64,000 nt of DNA, taken from JAEUNJ01 sp052035955. GTDB lineage: Bacteria > Pseudomonadota > Gammaproteobacteria > Burkholderiales > Rhodocyclaceae. Shown piece by piece: positions 15,761 to 24,683 of this stretch. Below the pieces are notes generated by a model that searched no databases, was not told the origin of the DNA, and saw only the letters and a program-made list of their open reading frames with translations. Numbering within the stretch: the first letter of the stretch is position 1; each line of letters begins with the position of its first letter. The translations under genes were made by a program, and so were the position numbers. Location: positions 8,652-72,651 of the forward strand of contig JBPOHD010000041.1 of the NCBI GenBank assembly GCA_052035955.1, in the 5' to 3' direction.

Positions 15761-18700
15761 TGCTTGAGCCTCCGCTTCTTGTCTTCCTCGGCGGGCGGTG
15801 CCAGGGATACCGCCGGTCCGACCGAGGGCGGCGGCGGCGCTGAGCAGAGCGACGGGTCGAGGGTGCAGATGTCCACCGGGGGGGCCTCGACCGGCAGGGG
15901 CGCGATCGAGCAGGACATGTCGCGGACCGTGGACGTGCCGCCGACGGAGATGGACTGGGCGGGGGCCCGGACGTCGATATCCAGGTTCCCGGCAGCGATG
16001 AGGGTGGCCGAGTCGGCGACCACGTCGCGTGTCCAGTCGCCGTTGGCATCGCTGATGTCGGCGCCGCTGTCTACAGTGACCGCGGTGCCGGTCAGCACGC
16101 CGACCGTGATGTTGCCGGTGGCCCGGTAGTGGATGCTGGGGGCGGTGGTGCTGCGGGTGCCCATGTTGATCGCGCCGGCGGTGGCGGTCACATCCACCGC
16201 GATGTCGGCCGACAGGTTGCCGCCCTGATTGACGCTGCTGCCGCTGAGGGTGATGGAGCCGCCGGAGGCGGCCATGCTGCTCGAGGTGTTCAGGCTGCCG
16301 GTATTGGAGATGGCGATGCTGCCGGTCGTGGTGCCCACCTGGACGCCGAGGCTGCCGGAGGTGTTGTTGACCAGGACATCGCCGGCGCCGGCGTCCACGT
16401 ACAGGTTGCTCAAGGCGGTTTCCAGCGGATTGCCGGCGCCGACCCCGGTACCCCGGTAGATCTCCAGATAGGGGGTGGTGATGTCGATGCCGCTCGCATT
16501 GCCGTCGACGACGCCCTGGGCGGTCATGAAGCGCAGGTTGGGGCCGGCCCAGGCGATGGGTGCCGTGACGGTGATGTTGCCGGAACCCGAATTGCCGATG
16601 ACCAGGTTGCCGCCGGCATTGAAGTTGGCGATCTCGGCGGCCGTCAGCGACAGCTTGCCGGCGGTCTCGCTGCCGAGGTCGATCTCCCGGCCGGCCGTCA
16701 TCGGGGTCACGGTCTTGCCGGAGGCGGTGACCAGGGCGCCGATGTCCATGTCGTCGGCGACGAAGGTGAGGTTGGTGGCCGTGAAGGGGGCATTGACGGC
16801 GAGGATGCCGCCGGAGGTGACCTGGACGGTCCCGGGGGCCGTGGTGGCGGCCGAAACCGTCACGTTGCCGGTGGCCGTGCTGCCGAGATAGAAGTTGCTG
16901 GCGGAGACGAAGCCCAGTTCGGCGCTGGTCAGCGACAGCTTGCCCGCCGTCTCGGTGCCGAAGTCGATCTCCCGCCCGGCGGTCAGGGGGCGTATCGTCG
17001 TATTGGCCCCCGAACTGGTCACGGAGGCGCCGATGGCGAGGGTGTCGGCGTTGATGACGATGCTGCCGTAGGTGTTGGAGACGACCGGCTGGGCGATGGT
17101 CAGGTCGTTGGCCGTGAGGGTGAGGCTGCCGTAGTAGTAGGTCTGGTGGATGCCGGTTTCCGTGGCCACGCTGCCTATCGTCAGGGGCGTGGCGCCGTTG
17201 TTGAAGGAGAAGCTGGCGTTGTAGCCGGTCGTTGAGCCGGCCAGGGTGTCGACGGCATTGGCCTCGCCCATGCTGACGCCGGAAATCGCCGTCAGGGCGA
17301 GGTTGCTGGCCGACACCGTGGCACCTGCGGACTGGTTGATGCTGGTGCTCAGGGCCTTGAGGGCGACCAGGGGCAGGCTGCCGGGTGCGAAGGACAGGGG
17401 TGCGGCGATCTGGATGCCGTAGCCCTGGATGGACAGGGACGGGGTCGAGAACTGGTCCAGTTCCGCATCGGTCAGGGAGAGCTGCCCGGCCACCTCCGAG
17501 CCCAGGGTGACGCTTCGGCCACCGCTCTGCACGGACAGCAGCACGTTGCCCGTGGTGGTCACCGGCGCTGCCACGTTCATGCTGTTGGCCGAGAACCGGA
17601 TGTTGCCGGCGCCCGCATCGATGCCGCCGGCGGCGACGTTGATGCTTTCGCTGCCTATGGCCAGGTTGCCCACGTGCTCGAGGGCACCTCCGGCCGACTT
17701 GTCGAGCAGGGCCGTTACCGCCACGTCGTTGCCCTGGAATTCCAGGTCGGTCGTGGTGATCCTGTTCAATTCGGCCGCCGTCAGGCCGAGCTTGCCGCCG
17801 GTCTTGGTGCCGAGATCCACGTCGGTGGACCCGGTGATGTGGGAGATCCAGACCCGGCCGCTTGCGGACACGGCGGCATTGATGTTCATGCTGTCGGACA
17901 TCATCTGCAACTCGCCGGCGGTCACGCTCACCGGCTGGTTGATGTTGAGGGGGCCATGGGACTGGAAAGACAGGTTGCCGGCGCCGTAGGCGACGGGCGC
18001 CGTGACGTTGAACGACCCCGACCCGGCACTCATTCCGAACGTGGGCGAGGAGATGGTCGACAACTCGGCGGCCGTCAGGCCGAGGGTCGTGCCCGCCACG
18101 TCGGCGCCGCCGAGGTCGACGGCGGCCGAGGCGGCGATGTTGACGCTCGTCGTGCCGGCGATGCCCCCCAGGCCGCTGATGGCCAGGTTCGCCACCGCCA
18201 GATAGACCGTATCCCCGTTCAACTGCTCGGTGAGCGTCATGTCGGCGGTGCCGATGTTGCCGATGAACTCCAGGAAGCCGGTCGTCGCGATGGCGTTGGG
18301 CACGTTGAAGCTGTTCCCCCGTATCGAGAGGTTCCCGATATTCGCCAGGGCCAGTCCGCTGTTCAGCGGCCCCGTTACGTTGACGGTGCCGAGGGTGGCC
18401 GCCATGCCCAGGCGCAGGGTATCGGCCGAGATCAGGTTCATCTCGGCGGAGGCGAGCTTGAGGCCCGGCCCGGTTCCGGCGCCCAGGTCGGCATTGCCGG
18501 GGGTGTAGCGGTCGATCTGCACCGTGCCCCCCAGGGCCTGGATCGGCTGCGTCACGTTCAGGTCATCGACCGTCAGGCTGAGGTTGCCGCCGCCGTAGGT
18601 GGTGTTGGCCCGGACGCCGGAGACACCTGCCACCGTGCCGATCGTGACGCTGCCGGCCGCATTCGTGAAGGCGATGTCGCCGTAGAGGGACGAGGCGGCG

Positions 18701-21700
18701 AAGCTGCCGGTGACGTTGTTGGCGAAGGTCAGGCTGACGCCATTGGCGCCGACCGCGGCCAGGTTCGTCGCCGTGATCGTCGCGTCGGAGGCGATCACCC
18801 CGTAGTTCGAGGCATCGCCGGCCTGCAGCACCACGTTGGTGGCGCTGGGCGCGATGTCGTCGTTGATGTGAAGGGTGCCGCCCTCGACACGGAGCGTGGT
18901 GCTGGCGCCCGGGGTCAGCTTGGCCAGGGTCGCCGTGTCCACGCAGAGGGCGCCGCCGCCGCAGAAGCTGCCCAGTTCGATGTCGCCCGACGCCGAATTG
19001 AAATGGCGGATCGTGAGGGTGCTGCTGGCGGCCCCGGAGCCGATGGTCTCCAGGCCGTTCACGGTGATGCCCTCGGAGCCGACCAGCAGCAGGTCGGCGG
19101 CGGGGAGCACGGTGGCATTGAAAACCTGGTTGCGGCCAGCCAGGGCAAGGTTGCCGGTCACGTTCTCGAAGGCCTCGCCGGCGCCGGTCGTGAGGAGCTG
19201 GCTGATGGTGAGATTCACGGTGTTGAGGTCGCCGACCACCAGCTTGTCGGTGAACAGGCGGTTCAGTTCGCCCGTGGTGAGCCCCAGCACGCCGCCGCCG
19301 GGCTTGCTGCCCAGATCCATGTCGCCGACACTGCGCCGGAGGATCTCGATGGTGCTGGTGGCCGCCAGGGCCGCCGAGGGATCGATGCTCAGGTCGTCGG
19401 CCTTCAGGCTCAGGGCATCGGAGAGGCTGATGTCGGCGCCGCTGTCGATCAGGATGCCGCTGCCGGCCAGGGCGAGGCGGGCGCCGCCGATGCTGGTGCC
19501 GGAGACGACAGTCAGGCTGCCGCTGAGCTCGTTGCCCAGCTTCAGCCAGCCGGCGCCGCCGGTGCTGATCGTTGACAGCTCGGCCCCATCGAGGCAGAGG
19601 GCGCTGGCGCAGGAGCCGGACGTGCCGACCTCGACTGCCCGGCCGGCGGTGCGCGGCGCCAGCAGCACATCGCCGCCGGTGCTGGACAGGGTGCCCGCCA
19701 GGTCCGCGTCGTCGGCGAGGACGCTGAGGTGCCCCGTATTGCTCAGGGAGCCGCCGCCGGCCAGGTCGAACTGGCCGGCCTTGGCCGTCAGGTGCCCGAC
19801 GTCGGCGGCGACCGGCGCGCTGACCGTCATCGTCCCGACGTTGGTGCCGCCGATCAGAAGGAACGGGGTGTCGAGATTGGCGATGTCGGTGGCATCGAGG
19901 CCGAGGATGCCGCCGCCCGGCTTGGCGCCGAGTTCGACGTCGCCGGCCGAGGTCCGCAGGATGCTGATCTGGGAACCGGCCGAGACGGCGGCGGCGACCG
20001 TCAGGTCGTTGGTGTTCAGGACCAGGTTGTCGCCGATCGTGCTGGCCTGGCTGAAAGTGATCGAGGGCGCCGTCAGGGTCAGGCCGTCCATGCTCAGCCC
20101 GGAGTGGCCCAATACGGTACCGACGGTCAGGGGCAGGACGCTGTGCAGCGAGGTGTAGCTGGCGGATCCGGCCACGGTCGAGAGGCTGTTGGCCTCGGTC
20201 AGCGTGACGTTGCCGGAGGCGGTCAGGCGCAGGCTGTCCACGGTGATGGTGGCGCCCGGCGACTGGGTGACCGTGTTCTGGGAATCCAGCCAGAGGATGT
20301 TGGTGCCGGCGGGCGCGATGGCGCCGCCGATGTTGATGTTGCCGGCCCAATAGCCCTGATACACGTAAATGCCGCTGGCCGGCCCGGTGGTGACCCGGTT
20401 CAGTTCGGCGCTGGTCAGGGAGAGTCGTCCTGCCACTTCGGCGCCCAGTTCGACGCTGTGCCACCAGGTGTAGGGCCGAAAGCCGACTTGGCCGGTGCCG
20501 ACCAGGTTGCCTGCCAGGTCCACGCTGTCGGCGACGATGGACACGTTGCCTGAATTCGACGCCACCGAGCCGCCAGCGGCGATATTGAAGCCACCCGCAC
20601 CGTACAGATTCGTGCTGAAGGCGCCGCCCGTGACGGTGCCGGCGACGGTCGCGCTGGCGCCGCTGAGGCTGACGGCACCCAGCCCGGCGTTGATGGCACT
20701 GCCGAGGGTGCTGCCGCCGGACGCGCTGACGCTGAAATTGCCGCCGCCGGTGGAGATCGGGGCGCTGTTGGCGAAGGTGCCGGACGTGGAGGCGCTGAAG
20801 CTGCCGCCATTGGTGTCGATGGCGGCGCCGACCGCCACCGCGCCGCTGCCGCCGCTGAGCGTGGTGTTCAGGGTGCCGGCGGTGGAGGTGATCGGGGCCG
20901 CCACGGTGATGCCGGCGGAGGCGCTGAAACTCAGGCTGGCGTTGGCACCGGCCGTCTTGGCGATGGCGGCACCGATGTGGATCGTCCCGGGGTCGGTCCC
21001 GTGGCCGTCACCGCTGGTGCTGATGCTGACGCTGGTACCTGCGTTCAACTGGTCCATGATCAGGTCGGCACCGATCTGCGAGTTGCTGCAGAACACCTTG
21101 AAGGTCGTGGGGCCCGCGCAGCCGCTGATCACCGTCCCGGCGACGATGGCGATGTTGTAGGGGTCGATGAGCCATTGCCCGCCTTCGCCCTTCGGCGCCT
21201 TGAGGTCGAGCTTGAGGCCGGCCACGTCGAGGATCCCCGCCGAGGTTTCGACGAAACCGCCGTCGCCCCCCTCGGCGCCGCCTCGGGCTGCGATTTGCCC
21301 GTGCATCAGGCCCACCTGGTCGGCGAACAGGATCACCCGGCCACCGTCGCCGTCGCGCGTCGCGTCGGCCGAGATGCGGGCACCGGACGCCAGTTCGATG
21401 TTCTTCGCCCGTACGTGGACGGAACCGCCGCCATGGGCGCCGGAGGCACTGGTCAGGCTGCCGTCCTCCAGGCGCAGGTCGTTCCTGGCCCGCAGGACGA
21501 CCCGCCCGGCGCCGTCGACGCCGAGGCCATCGGCGCGGATCTCGCCGCTGTGGCGCAGTGTGCCTGCGAATACGCCGACCGCGCCGCCGGCGGCCTCGAT
21601 GCGACCCAGGTTGAGCACCGAGTCGCTGGGAGCGTTGACTTCGAAACTGACGGCATCCGGGTCGAGGCTGCCGAGATGGGCCTTGCCGCCCGCAACCAGC

Positions 21701-22275
21701 AGGACCTTGCCCTCGGGGGACTCGATGATGCCGCGGTTCTCGACATTGCGGCCCACGAGGACGACATGCCCTCCGGCGGAACTGCGGATCAGTCCTTCGT
21801 TCACGACCTTGCCTGCCCGCAGCCCTCCCGAGAACTTGAGCCGTCCGGCGACGAGGTCCGCGTCGGAGATGTTGAGCGAGGAGGCCACGAGTCCCGCCAC
21901 GTCCACGCGGGCGTCGCGGCCGAAGAGGATCCCGCTGGGGTTGATCAGGAAGACCCGGCCATTGGACTGCAACTGGCCGAAAATGCTGGAAATCTCGCCG
22001 CCGCTCACCTTGTTGAAGACCACGCTGGAGGCCGACGGCTGTTCGAACCGGGTCGTTTCCCGGAGGCCGATGGAGAAACTCTGCCAGTTGATCAGGGCGC
22101 CATTGGAATTCCTGACCAGCAGGGTATTGCCGTCCGGGCGGGAGAAGGTGGCGGTTCCCAGCACGACCGAGGGGTTCTTCGGGTTGGCAAGGGCGGGCCA
22201 TGGCGCGACGGCGCCGGCCATCAGGGCCGAACCCAAGGCGACCTGCAGGCAGGCGCACAACTTTCGCATCTTCAT
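15751..22275 (-). CDS. Giant two-partner-secretion adhesin (filamentous haemagglutinin type, TpsA)
   Basis: At 2,174 aa this is the largest gene here. The start at 22275 (MKMRKLCACLQVALGSALMAG) is favoured by GAAGGGG eight bases upstream and by the signal peptide ending PALANP. The TPS secretion domain follows (about residues 35-260) with LVRNSNGALINWQSFSIG, VFLINPSGILFGRDARVDV and VLVGRNVENRG. The rest is predicted parallel beta-helix with at least eleven degenerate copies of a LG.....G.LGLT.AELN.I.T motif spaced about 100-180 residues. The C-terminal 60 residues hold four cysteines and proline runs and end KKRRLKQCR, suggesting a disulfide anchor. It is presumably secreted by the TpsB protein encoded downstream and used for attachment or biofilm. 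Confidence 0.93.
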   Translation of the reverse strand: MKMRKLCACLQVALGSALMAGAVAPWPALANPKNPSVVLGTATFSRPDGNTLLVRNSNGALINWQSFSIGLRETTRFEQPSASSVVFNKVSGGEISSIFGQLQSNGRVFLINPSGILFGRDARVDVAGLVASSLNISDADLVAGRLKFSGGLRAGKVVNEGLIRSSAGGHVVLVGRNVENRGIIESPEGKVLLVAGGKAHLGSLDPDAVSFEVNAPSDSVLNLGRIEAAGGAVGVFAGTLRHSGEIRADGLGVDGAGRVVLRARNDLRLEDGSLTSASGAHGGGSVHVRAKNIELASGARISADATRDGDGGRVILFADQVGLMHGQIAARGGAEGGDGGFVETSAGILDVAGLKLDLKAPKGEGGQWLIDPYNIAIVAGTVISGCAGPTTFKVFCSNSQIGADLIMDQLNAGTSVSISTSGDGHGTDPGTIHIGAAIAKTAGANASLSFSASAGITVAAPITSTAGTLNTTLSGGSGAVAVGAAIDTNGGSFSASTSGTFANSAPISTGGGNFSVSASGGSTLGSAINAGLGAVSLSGASATVAGTVTGGAFSTNLYGAGGFNIAAGGSVASNSGNVSIVADSVDLAGNLVGTGQVGFRPYTWWHSVELGAEVAGRLSLTSAELNRVTTGPASGIYVYQGYWAGNINIGGAIAPAGTNILWLDSQNTVTQSPGATITVDSLRLTASGNVTLTEANSLSTVAGSASYTSLHSVLPLTVGTVLGHSGLSMDGLTLTAPSITFSQASTIGDNLVLNTNDLTVAAAVSAGSQISILRTSAGDVELGAKPGGGILGLDATDIANLDTPFLLIGGTNVGTMTVSAPVAADVGHLTAKAGQFDLAGGGSLSNTGHLSVLADDADLAGTLSSTGGDVLLAPRTAGRAVEVGTSGSCASALCLDGAELSTISTGGAGWLKLGNELSGSLTVVSGTSIGGARLALAGSGILIDSGADISLSDALSLKADDLSIDPSAALAATSTIEILRRSVGDMDLGSKPGGGVLGLTTGELNRLFTDKLVVGDLNTVNLTISQLLTTGAGEAFENVTGNLALAGRNQVFNATVLPAADLLLVGSEGITVNGLETIGSGAASSTLTIRHFNSASGDIELGSFCGGGALCVDTATLAKLTPGASTTLRVEGGTLHINDDIAPSATNVVLQAGDASNYGVIASDATITATNLAAVGANGVSLTFANNVTGSFAASSLYGDIAFTNAAGSVTIGTVAGVSGVRANTTYGGGNLSLTVDDLNVTQPIQALGGTVQIDRYTPGNADLGAGTGPGLKLASAEMNLISADTLRLGMAATLGTVNVTGPLNSGLALANIGNLSIRGNSFNVPNAIATTGFLEFIGNIGTADMTLTEQLNGDTVYLAVANLAISGLGGIAGTTSVNIAASAAVDLGGADVAGTTLGLTAAELSTISSPTFGMSAGSGSFNVTAPVAYGAGNLSFQSHGPLNINQPVSVTAGELQMMSDSMNINAAVSASGRVWISHITGSTDVDLGTKTGGKLGLTAAELNRITTTDLEFQGNDVAVTALLDKSAGGALEHVGNLAIGSESINVAAGGIDAGAGNIRFSANSMNVAAPVTTTGNVLLSVQSGGRSVTLGSEVAGQLSLTDAELDQFSTPSLSIQGYGIQIAAPLSFAPGSLPLVALKALSTSINQSAGATVSASNLALTAISGVSMGEANAVDTLAGSTTGYNASFSFNNGATPLTIGSVATETGIHQTYYYGSLTLTANDLTIAQPVVSNTYGSIVINADTLAIGASVTSSGANTTIRPLTAGREIDFGTETAGKLSLTSAELGFVSASNFYLGSTATGNVTVSAATTAPGTVQVTSGGILAVNAPFTATNLTFVADDMDIGALVTASGKTVTPMTAGREIDLGSETAGKLSLTAAEIANFNAGGNLVIGNSGSGNITVTAPIAWAGPNLRFMTAQGVVDGNASGIDITTPYLEIYRGTGVGAGNPLETALSNLYVDAGAGDVLVNNTSGSLGVQVGTTTGSIAISNTGSLNTSSSMAASGGSITLSGSSVNQGGNLSADIAVDVTATAGAINMGTRSTTAPSIHYRATGNITVGVLTGTAVTVDSGADISDANGDWTRDVVADSATLIAAGNLDIDVRAPAQSISVGGTSTVRDMSCSIAPLPVEAPPVDICTLDPSLCSAPPPPSVGPAVSLAPPAEEDKKRRLKQCR

Positions 22276-22507
22276 CAGGAATCCCCTTCGGTCGCCAGCC
22301 AGCCCCGGGGCGGCGAATCCGCGCATATGTTGCTCTGCAATCGCGCAATTTTACCGCCCAATCGAGCTCCTCCCGAAGTGATTTTTGTCAGGCGGCGGTG
22401 CCGACGTCATCGCACTGCGCGAAGGCGGGCGGGGTGATAGGATTCGGCAGGATGGTTTTCACCGCGGGGGGTATTCGGCCCACCCGGTCAGAGCGGAGAT
22501 TTCGAGC
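22276..22507. promoter_or_regulatory. Divergent control region between the adhesin operon and the Crp/Fnr gene
   Basis: This 232-bp stretch must hold promoters for both directions. Near 22330-22348 there is TTGC-TCT-GCAA followed by TCGC-GCAA, a small inverted repeat with a third half-site. It is not a consensus CRP (TGTGA-N6-TCACA) or FNR (TTGAT-N4-ATCAA) box. I did not find a convincing -35/-10 pair. Confidence 0.3.
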
Positions 22508-23191
22508 GTGATCAGCGGTATCTGTGCCTTCGCCAAGCGCGTGAGGTCCCCCGAGTGTGCGCAATGTTCGGTCAGGAAGATGGCGGCGAGCGGCGACATC
22601 CCCATGGGGAAGCTGGACGCCCTGCTGCAGGAGGTCGAATTGGCGATCTTTCCCGCGCGTTCGGAAATTTTCGCCCAGAACGAGGCCGGCAAGAGGGTAT
22701 TCGTGATTCGACGGGGCCTGGTCAAGCTGGTGCATGACAACGAAAGTGGCATCCGGCGTACCGTTCGGCTCATGACCCACGCCGATGCCCTTGGACTCGA
22801 GGTGCTCGTGGATGGCCGTTATCGGCACTCGGCCCTGGCCGTGGAGGAGGTCGAGGCCTGCATCCTGCCGACGCGCCTGCTGGAGAACCTGGACGCCCAT
22901 TCCCAGTGCATGCATCGGGAATTGATCGCCCATTGGCAGCATTGCCTGGACCAGGCGGATACCGTGATCACGCGGATGTCGTCCGGGCGGGCCCGTGAGC
23001 GGGTGGCCAACTACCTCCTCTTCGTCAGCCGTGCCACGGAAGGCGATCCGGACGGACTGATGGGCCGCGAGGAAATGGCGGCACTGCTCGACCTGACCAC
23101 CGAGACGGTCAGCCGCGTGATGTCGGACTTCCGCCGCGAGGGAATCGTGGATGACCCCAACGCCCTGCAACGCGTCTGCGAGGGCCACTGA
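22508..23191 (+). CDS. Crp/Fnr-family transcription regulator
   Basis: The GTG at 22508 is chosen because GCGGAG lies about eight bases upstream and the frame before it has no start with a ribosome binding site. The 227-aa protein has a cyclic-nucleotide-binding-like beta-roll (residues about 35-120, IFPARSEIFAQNEAGKRVFV then GLVKLVH) and a C-terminal HTH (MGREEMAALLDLTTETVSRVMSDF). An N-terminal C-x10-C-x2-C (ECAQC) recalls the FNR cluster region, but the exact FNR spacing is absent, so oxygen sensing through [4Fe-4S] is uncertain. It diverges from the adhesin operon and is directly followed by the aldehyde dehydrogenase gene. Confidence 0.85.
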   Translation: MISGICAFAKRVRSPECAQCSVRKMAASGDIPMGKLDALLQEVELAIFPARSEIFAQNEAGKRVFVIRRGLVKLVHDNESGIRRTVRLMTHADALGLEVLVDGRYRHSALAVEEVEACILPTRLLENLDAHSQCMHRELIAHWQHCLDQADTVITRMSSGRARERVANYLLFVSRATEGDPDGLMGREEMAALLDLTTETVSRVMSDFRREGIVDDPNALQRVCEGH

Positions 23192-24637
23192 ATGGAGAAC
23201 GAAATGGGTGCCAGGGATCCGGTGGTGAGCATGCAGGAACGGTTTTCCGCGCAGCGCCGGGCCTTCGAGGCGGATTCCAATCCGTCGAGGGAGGTCCGCG
23301 ACGACCGGCTGGCCCGGTTGGAGGCGATGACGCAGAAGTACGGTCGGCAGGTGGCCGAGGCGATCTCCGCGGATTTCGGCAACCGCTCCCGCCAGGAGAC
23401 GGAACTGGCGGAGATGTTCGTCGTCCTCGCCGGCATCCGCTATGCCCGGCGCAAGCTCGGCCGCTGGATGCGGCCCCGCAAGCCGTCGACAGCCCTCCAT
23501 TTTCGTCCCGGCTACGTCCGGGTCCTTCGCCAGCCGCTGGGGGTGATAGGGATCGTCAGCCCGTGGAACTATCCTTTCCAGCTGGCCGTGGCCCCCGCCA
23601 CGGAGGCGCTGGCCGCCGGCAACCGGGCCATGATCAAGCCCTCGGAATTGACGCCGCGCTTCTCCGAACTCTTTGCCGGGATGGTGGCGGAGTTCTTCGC
23701 GCCCGAGGAAGTGGCGGTGGTCACCGGCGATGCGGAGGTCGGCCGCCAGTTCGTCAACTTGCCCTTCGATCACCTCTTTTTCACCGGGTCGACCGCCGTC
23801 GGGCGGCTGGTGGCCCAGGCGGCCGCCGCCAATCTCACCCCCGTGACCCTGGAGTTGGGCGGCAAGTCCCCGGCCATCCTGGACGAGAGTTGCGAGCTGG
23901 AGCAGGTCGCCCTCAAGCTGGCGGTGGGCAAGCTGCTGAATGCAGGCCAGACGTGCATCGCACCCGATTACGTGCTCATCGTCGGCGGTGGCCGGGAGCG
24001 GGAGGAGGCCCTGGTGGCCGCCCTGCGCCGGGCGGTCGCCCGGCTTTATCCGGCCATGGCCGGCAATGCCGACTATACGAGCATCGTCAGCGACCGCCAT
24101 TTCGGGCGGCTGGCCCGCTTGCTGGACGACGCCAGGACCAAGGGCGCGAAGGTGCTCGAGGTGAATCCGGGCAACGAGGACTTCGACCCGGCCGGGCGCA
24201 AGATGCCGCTGCAACTCGTCCTCGACGCGGCGGATGGCATGGCCGTGCTGGACGAGGAGATCTTCGGGCCCGTGCTGCCCGTGGTGAGGGTCGGCGACAT
24301 CGGGGAGGCGATCCATTACGTGAATCGGCGCCCGCGCCCCCTGGCCCTGTATTGGTTCGGGACGGACAATGCCCACCGGGACCGGGTTCTGGCCGAAACC
24401 ATCGCCGGTGGCGTGACGATCAACGATACGCTCTGGCACATCGCGCAGGAGGACCTGCCCTTCGGCGGTGTCGGCGACAGCGGCCAGGGCTCCTATCACG
24501 GCGAGGCGGGCTTCCTGACCTTCTCAAAGGAAAAACCGGTTTTCTTCCAGTCGCGGTTGAATGGCGCCGCCCTTTTCTATCCACCCTACGGCAAGACCTT
24601 CGACCGGATGCTGGCGCTGCTGAGGAAACTCGTCTGA
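23192..24637 (+). CDS. Aldehyde dehydrogenase, coniferyl-aldehyde dehydrogenase type
   Basis: The 481-aa enzyme oxidises an aldehyde with NAD(P)+. It shows PWNYPFQLAVAPATEALAAGN, FTGSTAVGR, the general-base motif LELGGKSPAIL and the nucleophile motif NAGQTCIAPDYVL. The lack of a C-terminal extension and the motif IAQEDLPFGGVGDSGQGSYHG place it with the short class-3-like ALDHs annotated as coniferyl-aldehyde dehydrogenases. It begins one base after the regulator stop; an alternative ATG at 23204 has GGAG at ideal spacing and may be the true start. The actual substrate could be any medium-chain or aromatic aldehyde. Confidence 0.88.
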   Translation: MENEMGARDPVVSMQERFSAQRRAFEADSNPSREVRDDRLARLEAMTQKYGRQVAEAISADFGNRSRQETELAEMFVVLAGIRYARRKLGRWMRPRKPSTALHFRPGYVRVLRQPLGVIGIVSPWNYPFQLAVAPATEALAAGNRAMIKPSELTPRFSELFAGMVAEFFAPEEVAVVTGDAEVGRQFVNLPFDHLFFTGSTAVGRLVAQAAAANLTPVTLELGGKSPAILDESCELEQVALKLAVGKLLNAGQTCIAPDYVLIVGGGREREEALVAALRRAVARLYPAMAGNADYTSIVSDRHFGRLARLLDDARTKGAKVLEVNPGNEDFDPAGRKMPLQLVLDAADGMAVLDEEIFGPVLPVVRVGDIGEAIHYVNRRPRPLALYWFGTDNAHRDRVLAETIAGGVTINDTLWHIAQEDLPFGGVGDSGQGSYHGEAGFLTFSKEKPVFFQSRLNGAALFYPPYGKTFDRMLALLRKLV

Positions 24638-24670
24638 GTCCGGCGCCCGCGGTCCCCGGCAACCCCCTTC

Positions 24671-24676
24671 TATAAT
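24671..24676 (+). promoter_or_regulatory. Perfect -10 hexamer TATAAT just before the PP2C gene
   Basis: TATAAT ends seven bases before the ATG at 24684, so transcription from it would begin at or next to the start codon. There is no matching -35 hexamer and no Shine-Dalgarno sequence. If used, the mRNA would be leaderless. Confidence 0.45.
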
Positions 24677-24683
24677 CGACGCC

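Noticed and set aside
22330..22348. FNR or CRP binding site upstream of the adhesin operon
   Set aside because: The TTGC/GCAA repeat lacks the spacing and sequence of either consensus, so it is reported only as an unassigned inverted repeat.
14213..22437. Long plus-strand open frames opposite the adhesin, FecR and FhaC genes
   Set aside because: They are antisense to convincing genes, lack recognisable domains and show the composition expected from codon bias of the other strand.
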